Assembly (NCBI GenBank): GCA_910578345.1
Contig: CAJTRA010000007.1
Location: 79,136-143,135, forward strand
Direction of reading: 5' to 3'
DNA from: an uncultured Lachnospiraceae bacterium
GTDB taxonomy: Bacteria; Bacillota; Clostridia; Lachnospirales; Lachnospiraceae
Length of the DNA stretch: 64,000 nt
Positions within the stretch are counted from its first letter, which is position 1; each line of letters begins with the position of its first letter. The notes beneath the pieces are model-generated. The model was not told where the DNA came from and did not search any database. It worked only from the letters and a program-made list of their open reading frames with translations. The position numbers and the translations under genes are program-made. Below are positions 9,126 through 17,885 of this stretch, one piece after another.

Positions 9126-9641
9126 TTGAACGTAGAATCCCTTTCCGCCACTTTCACCGTCCGGCAGCTGCATGCCGGCGACATCGACCGCATCTACGAT
9201 TTATGCGCAGAAAATAAGATCTTCTATCAATATCACCCGCCCTTCGTCACGAGAGAGCGTATTTTACAGGATCTGGAAGCGCTGCCGCCCGGCAAAGACC
9301 TATCCGATAAATTCTATATTGGCTTCTTTGACGCGCAAACTCTGGTCGCCGTACTTGACCTGATCCTCGATTACCCGGAAAATGGCACGGATTTTGTCGG
9401 CTTTTTCATGATGAATATCGACTTTCAGGGAAGAGGAACCGGCTCTAAAATCATTCAGGAATGCAGCGCCTATTTAAAAACAACCGGTTGCAGAAAAATC
9501 CGCCTCGGCGTCGATCACGGAAACCCGCAAAGCATTGCTTTCTGGAAGAAAAACGGGTTTCAGGTCGTCGGGGAAAGAGAATACATCCTTATGGAGTCAG
9601 AAATCAAAGATACACCCTCCCGCCTCACTCCAGATTACTGA
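9126..9641 (+). CDS. GNAT-family N-acetyltransferase
   Basis: Predicted acetyl-CoA dependent N-acetyltransferase, 171 residues. The acetyl-CoA binding motif A is seen as DFQGRGTGSKIIQE, and motif B follows with NPQSIAFWKKNGFQVV. The substrate cannot be told from sequence. Translation probably starts at TTG, with AAAGGAA nine bases upstream; no in-frame ATG lies near. The last 17 bases overlap the 3' end of the convergent M56 gene. Confidence 0.8.
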   Translation: MNVESLSATFTVRQLHAGDIDRIYDLCAENKIFYQYHPPFVTRERILQDLEALPPGKDLSDKFYIGFFDAQTLVAVLDLILDYPENGTDFVGFFMMNIDFQGRGTGSKIIQECSAYLKTTGCRKIRLGVDHGNPQSIAFWKKNGFQVVGEREYILMESEIKDTPSRLTPDY

Positions 9642-11499
9642 TCACCGACAGTACCGCCTTAGGAATAGGGCTGCCATCCGTCTCTTTCGCCTCCTTCTCA
9701 TTTTCCGCAGAAAATTTCGCCTGGACCGCAAACCGATAGCGGTGCTCCCCACCGTCATATTCCCAGGTGGCAAGCGCCTGTCTCCCGTCGCCGGAACGCT
9801 GCACCTTCACATACACGATCTGCCCGGAAGCGGTGCTCCCCATCCAGGATTCCTCCCGCGCCGCATCATAGGCGGTATCCGGTTCCGGCAGATCCGGTTC
9901 GCCATCTCTGACCGCCGTCAGCTTACAGTCCGCCTTCGCAATCGCATCCCAGTAAAAAACTTCCACGGTATCTTCCTCCGGCTGCCTGTATTCCTTGCTC
10001 TGGATCCAGGTATCGTTGCCCGGCAGCCGCAGTGGAATCCCAAACGCTGCAAACAGCGCCTCGGTATCGACGGCCGGCTCCGCATCTTCTGTCTCCACCG
10101 TCCTGCCGGATACATTCCCATCTCCCGCCAGATCATACAGATCATAAGGAACGGAACTCACCGCAAGCTGTTCCTCTTCCGGCAGACTGTTATACCACTC
10201 CAGCCACTCTATCGTTTCCTCAGACAGATCGCTCCGGCTGTACCACCGGTCAAGATAACGTATCGTACTGCCGTCGCCGCTCCGATATTCGAAAAGATTC
10301 CAATCTTCCCCTATATAAATCTCAAGCATATCTTCATTATAGTAGCGATAGGGGTAGCCTTTCCCAAAATTCGACTGGTCATTTTCCTGCGGACGCTCCC
10401 ATCCCTCCACCGTAGATGTGATCTCCCCGTCTTCTTCTATGCCGTCTGCTCTTGTGATCCTCCTTCCCGTATCATAGAAATATCTGTCATCCACCATGAC
10501 CATCGGAATCACATCATACTTCTGTCCCGTCTCCTCTCCTTCATTCGCGGCATTTTCCTTCGGATCTGTCAAAAAACACACCGCCACCACAGCGCATGCC
10601 AGAACCGCCGCCCCTACGGCCCAGACGGCCGGTTTCCTGTAATGCATAACGTTCCCGACTCTCTCTCGGACTCCTGCCTCGCCGAAAGCAAGAGGATAGG
10701 AAAACGTCGTTTTCCTGTGCATACTGCAGGCAAGCAGCGCATGGGAATAGACTTTCCTGCCGGCCAGATCCATGCCGCTCACCACCTTTTCGTCACAGAC
10801 CAGTTCCAAGTCCTTGCAGAACAGGAAATAGGCCGCCCACACCAGCGGATGAAACCAGTACACTGTCCGCAGCAGATAGCCCAGCAGCTTCCACCAATGA
10901 TCCTTGCGTCTAATATGAACCCGCTCATGAGCCAGGATCGATTCCAGCCATTCGACTTCTATTCCCGATGGAAGGTAGATACGCGGCCTGATGATTCCCA
11001 GGAGAAAAGGAACCTCCACAGTGTCGCAAGCCCACACATCAAGATCACCCGACAGCGGCGCCGCCTCCCGCACCATAACACGCACCCGCAGGAAACCGAT
11101 TAACGCGTATCCCAGCAGCACGGCAATGCCGGCCGCCCACACGATACTCATCAGAAAAATCCAAACCTGCAGCGGATTGACACTGACCCCCGGTTCCGGG
11201 GTAAACTTCTCAGCAAGCACCGGATTCAGTGCGTCATTGAGCGCCGGAATGCCGCTGGTAATGGCAGGCTCCTGCGCATACCGCACCACCTCCGGGCTTA
11301 TCGTCTCCCCACTGGGAATCAGGCTGAAGGCGCTTTCCAAAGAAAACGGGCACAACAGCCGCACAGCCACCAGCGCCCACAACACGCAGGACAACTGCCG
11401 CGACGCTTTTCTTAAGAAAAACCGCACCGCAATGACCGCCAGAATCAGCCACCCTGCCGCAATACTCCTATTGAATACTTCTAAAAAGATTGCATCCAT
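9625..11499 (-). CDS. BlaR1-like M56 family membrane metallopeptidase
   Basis: Membrane-embedded zinc peptidase partner of the BlaI-type repressor encoded just upstream. The 624-residue protein has N-terminal membrane helices and the HERVH catalytic motif at about 191-195, with the supporting LVCDE motif after a further hydrophobic stretch. A fourth helix near 300 precedes a large extracytoplasmic domain of about 300 residues. BlaR1/MecR1 carry a penicillin-binding transpeptidase-like sensor there. In this protein I see no SxxK or KTG pattern of that kind, so the signal sensed is probably not a beta-lactam. The start at MDAIFLEV is preceded by GGAGGAAGG. The family cleaves, or triggers cleavage of, the repressor on signal. 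Confidence 0.85.
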   Translation of the reverse strand: MDAIFLEVFNRSIAAGWLILAVIAVRFFLRKASRQLSCVLWALVAVRLLCPFSLESAFSLIPSGETISPEVVRYAQEPAITSGIPALNDALNPVLAEKFTPEPGVSVNPLQVWIFLMSIVWAAGIAVLLGYALIGFLRVRVMVREAAPLSGDLDVWACDTVEVPFLLGIIRPRIYLPSGIEVEWLESILAHERVHIRRKDHWWKLLGYLLRTVYWFHPLVWAAYFLFCKDLELVCDEKVVSGMDLAGRKVYSHALLACSMHRKTTFSYPLAFGEAGVRERVGNVMHYRKPAVWAVGAAVLACAVVAVCFLTDPKENAANEGEETGQKYDVIPMVMVDDRYFYDTGRRITRADGIEEDGEITSTVEGWERPQENDQSNFGKGYPYRYYNEDMLEIYIGEDWNLFEYRSGDGSTIRYLDRWYSRSDLSEETIEWLEWYNSLPEEEQLAVSSVPYDLYDLAGDGNVSGRTVETEDAEPAVDTEALFAAFGIPLRLPGNDTWIQSKEYRQPEEDTVEVFYWDAIAKADCKLTAVRDGEPDLPEPDTAYDAAREESWMGSTASGQIVYVKVQRSGDGRQALATWEYDGGEHRYRFAVQAKFSAENEKEAKETDGSPIPKAVLSVISNLE

Positions 11500-11590
11500 T
11501 CCCTTCCTCCGTTCCGTACATACAATTCCGTCGCACCCTTCTGTTGGCACGCCCGCTGCTCCCAACCGCGCCGGTCAATATTCGCCCCGG

Positions 11591-11944
11591 CTACGCCTGA
11601 TCAATGATCCGCCTGATCTCCTCCGCCTCCTCGGTCGTCAAGGCTCTGTCTTTCGTAAATGCCGCCACAAAAGCAGGCAGAGAACCGGCAAAAGAATCGT
11701 CCACAAATTTCCGGCTCTGCATGGAATAGAACTGCGGGCGGGTGATCCGGCAGGTGACCGTGCCCTTATTGTTTTCAAACAGCCCTTTATCGCACAGACG
11801 TTTCAAAACCGTGTGGGTGGTCGTCCTTTTCCACTTGAAGACTTCCGCCGCCTGCTTCACCAGTTCCGAAGAAGTAACCGGCTCCCGCTCCCAGATCATA
11901 TCCGCAAAACGCGCCTCGATCACGCCCAGTTGTATTTCCGCCAT
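11591..11944 (-). CDS. BlaI/MecI-family transcriptional repressor
   Basis: Winged-helix repressor of 117 residues. The recognition region reads VTSSELVKQAAEVFKWKRTT, followed by THTVLKRLCDKGLF, the typical BlaI/MecI pattern; a C-terminal dimerisation segment follows. The family binds TACA/TGTA-type dyads as dimers and is inactivated by proteolysis triggered by the M56 partner, encoded 91 bases downstream in the same direction. The start at MAEIQLG follows AAGGAGGAGAACGGT. Two ACTAC-N5-GTAG dyads lie in its own promoter region, which points to autoregulation. Confidence 0.9.
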   Translation of the reverse strand: MAEIQLGVIEARFADMIWEREPVTSSELVKQAAEVFKWKRTTTHTVLKRLCDKGLFENNKGTVTCRITRPQFYSMQSRKFVDDSFAGSLPAFVAAFTKDRALTTEEAEEIRRIIDQA

Positions 11945-12005
11945 ACCGTTCTCCTCCTTGATATTAATTTTCTGATACCGATTTTTTCCTTGATACCGCT
12001 CCGGC

Positions 12006-12067
12006 ACTACTCTCTGTAGTCTATGCTTACACAAATAAAGACTACTCTGTGTAGACTCTTTTGTCAA
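12006..12067 (-). promoter_or_regulatory. blaI-type promoter with two operators
   Basis: Operator 1 is ACTAC-TCTCT-GTAGT (12006-12020, perfect). Operator 2 is ACTAC-TCTGT-GTAGA (12041-12055, one mismatch). Their centres are 35 bp apart. A minus-strand promoter frames operator 2: -35 TTGACA (12067-12062), 17 bp, then a weak -10 TAGTCT (12044-12039). A repressor bound between -35 and -10, with a second site just past the start point, is the classic BlaI/MecI arrangement. Confidence 0.75.
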
Positions 12068-12143
12068 CAGGGAGCAGTCTTATATCCATAATTTTGTCAG
12101 CAAAAATTGTAATTCTTAAATTTTACCGGTGCGCAGTGTCCTT

Positions 12144-14132
12144 CTATCGAAACCTTCCGCCGTTTCTCTCCATCAACAGCGGCATAAAGATCCCGCCCTG
12201 TACGCTCCTGCCTTTGAAGTGACAGTATTCCCCTGTGACCGTCTCATACCAGTCGCCGAAAGGATAGCGGGTCGTCGTCGCTTCCAGATAGTGGGCCACC
12301 GGATCAATCAGTTGTTTCGCCTGCTCCTTGTCTTTCGCCATCGCCGCACACCAGAGGATCCAGTCGCTCTTCGTATAATCCTGCCGGCTGTCTAACGGCG
12401 TTCCGTACTCATTTCTCTTGTCCACATAGTATGCCAGTTCCTTCTCATATACCTCCTCAGAGAAAAGACCGCTGCCGAAAAACTTATCCCACACCAGATT
12501 GTACTTGAGGCTCCATGTCGCCGGATCGCCGAAGACCAGTGTATAATGGTCCTCCGCTTTCGCCCGCTTCTCCCAGTCTGCGGCCATGTCCGCGGCAAGC
12601 CTGTGGTATTCCCCGGCTTCCTCTTCCTCATCCCAGAGGGCCGCCAGTCTGGCATAAGCCTCGATTCCCATAACAGCCTTCACAGACAGATTAACATTAT
12701 GGGACAGATGCCCGGCAAAATCATCCGTACAGAGCTGCTCGCCAGGATCCGCGCCGAACTGCAGCAGGTATTTCGTCCACATTTTCAGCGTCTCTCTGTA
12801 AGGTGCGGCAAAGTCTCCATTGCCGTCAAGCAGACACACAACCGCCGTCATAATCAGCATATTGCCGCACTCTTCCACCGGCATCTGATCTCTGAGATCA
12901 TAGACCTCACTCCCCTTCGGATACAGATAGAAAGGCGGAAAGACATCCCCGCTCTCCCCGGAAAAATCTCCCTTCCTGTTATCTTTATTCAATCCGTAAA
13001 CCTGTCCCCAGGCATAAGGGTAACGGCCCACATCATGGGGCGCGAAATCATCTTCCCACACATCACAGGCTGCAAACCGAAATACAGGACGCAGCATCCC
13101 TTTCACATACTCCGTCTGATACAGCAGGAAAAGAGGAATCGACGGATAGCTCACATCCACCGTACCGATACAGCCGTTGGAATCGTTTTCCTTGGATAAA
13201 AAGACAATATCCCCTTTTTCATCTGTGATCAGCTTGTGCGCGGCAATAGAATGTCTGTAGCTTAAATTGCACAAAAATGCATACTCTTCGCCGCCAAAAG
13301 ACACCGCTTTCCTGTAAAGATCTTCATCCAGCGCAACCGCCCTTGTAAGCACCTCCTGTCGGTCGAAGAAGCCGGCCCCGACGGCATCAAGAATATCCGT
13401 ATACTTCTTAGTCCAGTAAGCCTTTCTCCACTCTCCGAAATAATTGATGGAAAGCAGATCGTCATAGGCCGCGATCATCCCCTTCGTCTCCTGCTCCTTC
13501 ACAAAGTTTATGCGGCAGCCGACAGAGCGATTCCCCGAATCATAGGTGAGGATCGCGTCCTCAGCGTCCGAGGCCAGATAAGCATACCCCCAGTCAATCG
13601 TAATGTTATCCCCGCTGTTTCCAAGAGGCCGCTGTGCCGCCCGCCCCATAAAGGCATACCGGAAAGCTGATCTATCCTGCCCCTGTGCCTTAAAGTTACT
13701 GCCTCCGACCAGCCTGTCGCTGCCCCGCTGCACCAGATCCGAGTACAGCAGGAAATCCGTATGTACACTGCACGCCGTCTTTTTATGTACTTCCAGATCG
13801 ATATACGTACAGGGTCTCGACACAAGCGTAAAATCGTCCAATAAAAGCGGGGAGCAGAAACGCACCGTAAGGCCGATCTTATCGTTTTCAAAATAATATT
13901 CTGTGGCCGTGGCTGTTACATCCACATATTTCTGCTCGATCACCTGGTGAAATTCCCGGTCTCCCATGAAACAATACACTGTCTCATCCACTGTCACGTA
14001 TCCTCTGATCTTCTGTCGGCACCCGCTCCAATGTACGGCATCCGCCTCATACAAAGCATCTGCCGGCGACCAGATTGAAAAATAGGGGTCGCTTACGATC
14101 AGCGGAATACTGGCCGCTCTCTTAATCTTCAT
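12144..14132 (-). CDS. GtaA-like protein (DUF4965/DUF1793 family)
   Basis: The 662-residue protein matches my recollection of the glutaminase-A-like family (DUF5127/DUF4965/DUF1793), which has an all-alpha six-hairpin barrel behind a beta domain. Landmarks are IVSDPYFSIWSPAD at the N-terminus, LRDQMPVEECGNMLIMT, NLSVKAVMGIEAYARLA, and LDSRQDYTKSDWILWCAAMA near the C-terminus. No signal peptide is visible, unlike many fungal and Bacteroidetes relatives, so it probably acts in the cytoplasm. The substrate is uncertain: the name comes from a fungal glutaminase, but the fold resembles that of glycoside hydrolases. The start at MKIKRAAS is preceded by GGAGGAAG. It has its own promoter and no transporter beside it. 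Confidence 0.75.
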   Translation of the reverse strand: MKIKRAASIPLIVSDPYFSIWSPADALYEADAVHWSGCRQKIRGYVTVDETVYCFMGDREFHQVIEQKYVDVTATATEYYFENDKIGLTVRFCSPLLLDDFTLVSRPCTYIDLEVHKKTACSVHTDFLLYSDLVQRGSDRLVGGSNFKAQGQDRSAFRYAFMGRAAQRPLGNSGDNITIDWGYAYLASDAEDAILTYDSGNRSVGCRINFVKEQETKGMIAAYDDLLSINYFGEWRKAYWTKKYTDILDAVGAGFFDRQEVLTRAVALDEDLYRKAVSFGGEEYAFLCNLSYRHSIAAHKLITDEKGDIVFLSKENDSNGCIGTVDVSYPSIPLFLLYQTEYVKGMLRPVFRFAACDVWEDDFAPHDVGRYPYAWGQVYGLNKDNRKGDFSGESGDVFPPFYLYPKGSEVYDLRDQMPVEECGNMLIMTAVVCLLDGNGDFAAPYRETLKMWTKYLLQFGADPGEQLCTDDFAGHLSHNVNLSVKAVMGIEAYARLAALWDEEEEAGEYHRLAADMAADWEKRAKAEDHYTLVFGDPATWSLKYNLVWDKFFGSGLFSEEVYEKELAYYVDKRNEYGTPLDSRQDYTKSDWILWCAAMAKDKEQAKQLIDPVAHYLEATTTRYPFGDWYETVTGEYCHFKGRSVQGGIFMPLLMERNGGRFR

Positions 14133-14188
14133 TCTTACTTCCTCCATTCCAAAACATTCTCTTCATTGCTATACACTATGGCTTCTTC

Positions 14189-14218
14189 ACCATACCAGTT
14201 TCCCCTCAAAGTCGTCAA
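14189..14218 (-). promoter_or_regulatory. Promoter of the GtaA-like gene
   Basis: -35 TTGACG (14218-14213), 18 bp, -10 TATGGT (14194-14189). It is about 55 bases before the start codon. Confidence 0.5.
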
Positions 14219-14328
14219 GCATATATCGATTATTCCATTCCTGTATAACAATTTTTTCAAACACCTGTTTTCAACCGTTGTCTTTAACGATATACTATAA
14301 TTGTTAGTGCAAAAAAGGAGGCGAAGTG

Positions 14329-14766
14329 ATGATAGAAGTAAATTTTTATGAACAAGTACAGGAAGACCTTCTGAAATTCGCTGTCATCATCGCAAAAACA
14401 GACGGCAAATGGGTCTTTTGCAGGCATAAAGAGCGCAATACCTACGAATTTCCGGGCGGACACAGAGAACCTGGAGAAGCCATACTGGAAACGGCACGAA
14501 GGGAATTACAGGAAGAGACCGGCGCCGATGATTTTACACTCACGCCCGTCTGTGTCTATTCTGTCAAAGGGAAAACAAGTGTGAACGGGAGCAAAGACGA
14601 AGAAAGCTTTGGCATGTTATTCACTGCCGATATCCGTTCCTTTGAACAGGAACTGCACTATGAGATCGAAGAGATTCTGATCACGGATACTCTGGTGGAG
14701 AACTGGTCTTATCCTCTGATCCAGCCGCGTCTGCTTGAAGCCATATCTATGGAACCTGCCATGTGA
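14329..14766 (+). CDS. Nudix hydrolase
   Basis: Predicted hydrolase of a nucleoside diphosphate linked to another moiety, 145 residues. The Nudix box is complete: G-GHREPGE, then ETARRELQEETGAD, with the expected glutamates for metal binding. Substrate is not deducible. ATG at 14329 was preferred over GTG one codon earlier because GGAGG lies 7 bases away. A TATAAT -10 lies at about 14294-14299. The 3' end overlaps the convergent sensor kinase gene by 20 bases. Confidence 0.85.
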   Translation: MIEVNFYEQVQEDLLKFAVIIAKTDGKWVFCRHKERNTYEFPGGHREPGEAILETARRELQEETGADDFTLTPVCVYSVKGKTSVNGSKDEESFGMLFTADIRSFEQELHYEIEEILITDTLVENWSYPLIQPRLLEAISMEPAM

Positions 14767-16405
14767 CAAGGATCATTGTCCCTACGCCGGCCGTACTGTT
14801 CACTTCGATCTTTGCATGGTGGATCCTGGCCGCATGTTTTACAATAGAAAGGCCGAGTCCTGTCCCGCCTGCCGCTTTGGAGTGACTTTTATCTACCCGG
14901 TAGAAACGTTCGAAAATACGCTCCTGATGTTCTGGCGCAATCCCAATCCCCGTATCCGTAACCGCCAGACGGACCGTATTTCCTTCCCTCCCCACGCTTA
15001 CTGTGACCTTTCCATTTTCACGGTTATACTTGATTGCATTATCACATAGATTGTAGACCATGCTGTATAAAAGCTGTGGTATCCCATTGAGGATCACCGG
15101 TATGCCGCACAGCTCCAAAATAACTCCGGCAGCCTCTGCCTGAGGCTCCAGAGCCTGTATCACGCTTTCTGCCAGGCCATAGAGATCGATATTCTCCCGC
15201 TTTTCCTCCTGCGCGCCTTCATCCAAATGAGAAAGGCTGATGATATCTTCCACCAGCCGGATCATACGCTGTGCCTCATCATAGATCTTTTCTGCAAACG
15301 GTACTCTGTCCTTTTCTCTGACCATATCATTTTTCAAAAGTTCCGCATAGCCAGAGATCGAATGCAGCGGCGTCTTCAGTTCATGGGAAACATTCGCGGT
15401 AAATTCACGGCGGATCTGTTCTGTCTTTTCCTTCTCCGTCACATTGAAAAGAAATAATGCCGCACCCCTTACCTTGTTCTGCGAAATAATAGCGCCAGCG
15501 TCAACCTGATAATGTCCCTCCTGCAGCGGCAAAATTCTCTCTGCCTGTCTCCCCTGTAAAGCTTCTGAAAGAATTTCCTTCAACGCAGAATTCTCACACA
15601 AAAGCGTCAGATCCTCGCCGATACAGGTGACATCCAGACCTAACAGTTTTCGCGCCGCAGCGTTCACCGTAATGATTCTGCCCTTCTGGTTTAAGAGAAT
15701 CATTCCTTCGTTCATGCTTCCAATAATCGTATTTAACTCATTTTCCTTCTGAATAAGTTCCTCCTTTTGGCAGCGTAATTGTCTCTGCTGACTGTCAATA
15801 CGCCGCAGGAGCGGAGAAAGTTCGTCATATCCGTCGTTTGTCAGCGGATCATCCAGATCGATCTGATTGAGCGGTTTCACAATTCTCTTCGAGATCCTGA
15901 CCGCCAAAACGATGGACAGGATCAGCGCAATCGCAAAAATAATACAGATTGACTGCGCCATTCCTACAAGAAGCGTCAATACGGACATCTGCGATATGGA
16001 GAGGCGCAGGATCGTGCCATCGGCAAGCCTCTGTGCAGAATAGAAGGAACGTTCCAGTAAGGTGGCGGAATATCGTCTGCTCTCCCCATATCCTTCCCCG
16101 ATGGCCTGCCGTACCTCTTCCCGCTCCAAATGATTTTCCATCTGTGCCGTGTCAGACATGCTGTCATAAAGAACATTGCCGTCTCGATCAATCCAGGTGA
16201 TGCGGTAATTTGTCACTTTAAGATCCTGGAAATAAGCAATCCCCTCATGCGTAACGCCCTGTGCGGCAAGATTCGTCTGCATTCTAAGCTGCTCCTGCCC
16301 GACACTCGAAAAATATTCATACAATACCCCCATAATCAAAATAACAGACGCCAAAAAAACGGTAAGCGCAACAAGACAGATTGATCGGAAAATACGTTTT
16401 GTCAT
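14747..16405 (-). CDS. PhoR-like sensor histidine kinase
   Basis: Membrane sensor kinase of 552 residues. An N-terminal helix (about 5-30), an extracytoplasmic domain of some 120 residues and a second helix (about 145-170) are followed by a PAS domain (GMILLNQKGRIITVNAAAR). The HisKA box is FTANVSHELKTPLHS, with the phospho-accepting His at about 341. The ATPase domain has N box NLCDNAIKYN, DTGIGI, and GGTGLGLSIV. The order extracytoplasmic sensor-PAS-HisKA-HATPase is that of PhoR in Firmicutes. The ATG overlaps the stop of the regulator gene by four bases (ATGA), so the pair is translationally coupled. No phosphate transport genes are nearby, so the signal is not proven to be phosphate. Confidence 0.88.
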   Translation of the reverse strand: MTKRIFRSICLVALTVFLASVILIMGVLYEYFSSVGQEQLRMQTNLAAQGVTHEGIAYFQDLKVTNYRITWIDRDGNVLYDSMSDTAQMENHLEREEVRQAIGEGYGESRRYSATLLERSFYSAQRLADGTILRLSISQMSVLTLLVGMAQSICIIFAIALILSIVLAVRISKRIVKPLNQIDLDDPLTNDGYDELSPLLRRIDSQQRQLRCQKEELIQKENELNTIIGSMNEGMILLNQKGRIITVNAAARKLLGLDVTCIGEDLTLLCENSALKEILSEALQGRQAERILPLQEGHYQVDAGAIISQNKVRGAALFLFNVTEKEKTEQIRREFTANVSHELKTPLHSISGYAELLKNDMVREKDRVPFAEKIYDEAQRMIRLVEDIISLSHLDEGAQEEKRENIDLYGLAESVIQALEPQAEAAGVILELCGIPVILNGIPQLLYSMVYNLCDNAIKYNRENGKVTVSVGREGNTVRLAVTDTGIGIAPEHQERIFERFYRVDKSHSKAAGGTGLGLSIVKHAARIHHAKIEVNSTAGVGTMILVTWQVP

Positions 16406-17076
16406 AGTCTCTCCTCCATACGGTAGCCGACACCCCGCACTGTCTCAATATAATCCCCACATTTTCCCAATTTCATACGAAGCGTGCCGATATGGACATC
16501 AATCGTACGGGTTTCCCCGACGTAGTCAATGCCCCACACCCTCTCCAGAAGCTGGCTGCGGGTAAACACCTTTCCAGGATTTTCAATCAACAGCCTGAGC
16601 AGATTGTATTCCTTTAACGTCAACTGAATCCGCTCTCCATCTGCAAGGACTGTATGGGTATCCGCATTCAATTCCAGACTTCCAACCTCATAACGCCGCA
16701 CCGGTTCTTTGGGATTGGTGCGGCGCAGTACTGCCTTAATCCGGGAGATCATTTCCATCATGCCAAATGGCTTGGCAAGATAATCGTCGGCGCCCGCATC
16801 CAATCCGGTCACCTTATCATATTCCGTTCCCCTGGCAGTCGCCATGATCACCGGGATATTCTCTGTCGCTGGCTGCATGCGCAGTTTCTTCAAAATAGCG
16901 ATGCCATCTTCACCGGGAAGCATGATATCCAGAAGAATCAACTGCGGCGCTTCTGCCCGCAGCGCATCGAAAAGGCTGCTGCCGTCACAGAATCCTTTCG
17001 CCTCAAATCCAGCGGAATGTAAAGTATATATCATCAGATCACGGATGGAACGGTCGTCCTCTACACAAAAGATCAT
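16402..17076 (-). CDS. PhoB/OmpR-family response regulator
   Basis: Two-domain regulator of 224 residues. The receiver has the acidic pair EDD at 6-8, the phospho-acceptor Asp at about 50 (LLDIMLPG), Thr in MATARG and Lys in AKPFG. The C-terminal winged helix is of OmpR/PhoB type (LTLKEYNLLRLL, then RSQLLERVWG and RTIDVHIGTLRMKLG). It is the partner of the following sensor kinase. The start at MIFCVEDD follows GGGAGGGC; the ATG five codons earlier has no such site. Its -10 TATAAT lies about 75 bases upstream, and TTACT/TTACA repeats are present around the promoter. Confidence 0.9.
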   Translation of the reverse strand: MIFCVEDDRSIRDLMIYTLHSAGFEAKGFCDGSSLFDALRAEAPQLILLDIMLPGEDGIAILKKLRMQPATENIPVIMATARGTEYDKVTGLDAGADDYLAKPFGMMEMISRIKAVLRRTNPKEPVRRYEVGSLELNADTHTVLADGERIQLTLKEYNLLRLLIENPGKVFTRSQLLERVWGIDYVGETRTIDVHIGTLRMKLGKCGDYIETVRGVGYRMEERL

Positions 17077-17149
17077 ACTTGCCCTCCCCATGCTGTTTTT
17101 GTTTCCATCTTACATGAAACGATGCAGCATCCTGTCAGTTTTCAGTAAG

Positions 17150-17178
17150 ATTATATCAAAAGAACCGGGACGTGTAAC
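17150..17178 (-). promoter_or_regulatory. Promoter of the PhoB/PhoR-like operon
   Basis: -35 GTTACA (17178-17173), 17 bp, perfect -10 TATAAT (17155-17150). TTACA or TTACT occurs several times around it on the same strand. The spacing (18 and 14 bases) does not match the 11-bp periodicity of Pho boxes, so I do not call one. Confidence 0.5.
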
Positions 17179-17265
17179 CATTAAACTGTAATCGTCCAAC
17201 TTCCAGTAACAGGAATCCGAGGGCCAAGCTGTCACAACCGCAGAGCGATTTTACCCGCGGAATAC

Positions 17266-17294
17266 TTGTGCAAAAGAAATCCTCCTCGTATAAT
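17266..17294 (+). promoter_or_regulatory. Promoter of the GNAT / Fe-S protein pair
   Basis: TTGTGC (17266-17271), 17 bp, perfect TATAAT (17289-17294). A 5' leader of about 125 bases precedes the acetyltransferase start; nothing recognisable was seen in it. The opposite promoter of the two-component operon lies about 90 bases away. Confidence 0.6.
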
Positions 17295-17425
17295 ATATGA
17301 TAATGACATTAGCAGTTCCGCTTTCGGCCTTGCAAGGGCTTCCATACACGGCTCCTGGCGTTACTATGCTCATGCCAGCGTACCACAAAATTTATCAGTC
17401 ACAGAACCAGAATGGAGGATAGACC

Positions 17426-17869
17426 ATGTTTCTTGATACGGCTTTCCTGATAAACGATGAAATCCAATTATGTCTGCATAACACAGTTGATGGCAACCCG
17501 GAAAAAGACTGGCTGCCAGCCTATCACTTTTTCATCTGTGACAGATCCGGCCAGAAGATCGGAGATTGCGATCTGCGGATCGGCCACAACGACAAAACCT
17601 ATTACGGCGGCAATATCGGTTATTCCATACAAGAAGAATACAGAGGTCATCACTACGCCGGAAAGGCATGTCTGCTGCTATTTGAGCTGGCCAGGAAACA
17701 TCATATGGACTATCTGATCATTACCTGCAATCCAGACAATCATGCCTCAAGAAAAACTTGTGAATACGCCGGCGGCCGTCTAATCGAGATTGCTGTACTG
17801 CCGGAAGACAACGAGATGCGCCTTGAAGCCGGTGAAACAGAAAAATGTATCTATCGGTTTGAATTGTGA
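17426..17869 (+). CDS. GNAT-family N-acetyltransferase
   Basis: Predicted acetyltransferase of 147 residues. The acetyl-CoA loop is YRGHHYAGKACLLLFELA and the later NPDNHASRKTCEYAGGRLIE is the usual motif B. It resembles the RimJ/RimL-like group with an unknown substrate. ATGGAGGATAGACC provides the ribosome site. The downstream iron-sulfur membrane protein starts 16 bases after the stop, so the two are probably cotranscribed. Confidence 0.82.
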   Translation: MFLDTAFLINDEIQLCLHNTVDGNPEKDWLPAYHFFICDRSGQKIGDCDLRIGHNDKTYYGGNIGYSIQEEYRGHHYAGKACLLLFELARKHHMDYLIITCNPDNHASRKTCEYAGGRLIEIAVLPEDNEMRLEAGETEKCIYRFEL

Positions 17870-17885
17870 TGAGGAGATCCCCAGC

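Noticed and set aside
9535..11103. Long open frame (522 codons, plus strand) opposite the M56 gene
   Set aside because: It is antisense to a well-supported gene, rich in Arg, Pro and His, without a ribosome site or recognisable domain; a codon-bias shadow.
17140..17215. Possible Pho box at the PhoB/PhoR-like promoter
   Set aside because: TTACA/TTACT repeats occur, but the 18- and 14-base spacing does not follow the 11-bp periodicity of known Pho boxes.
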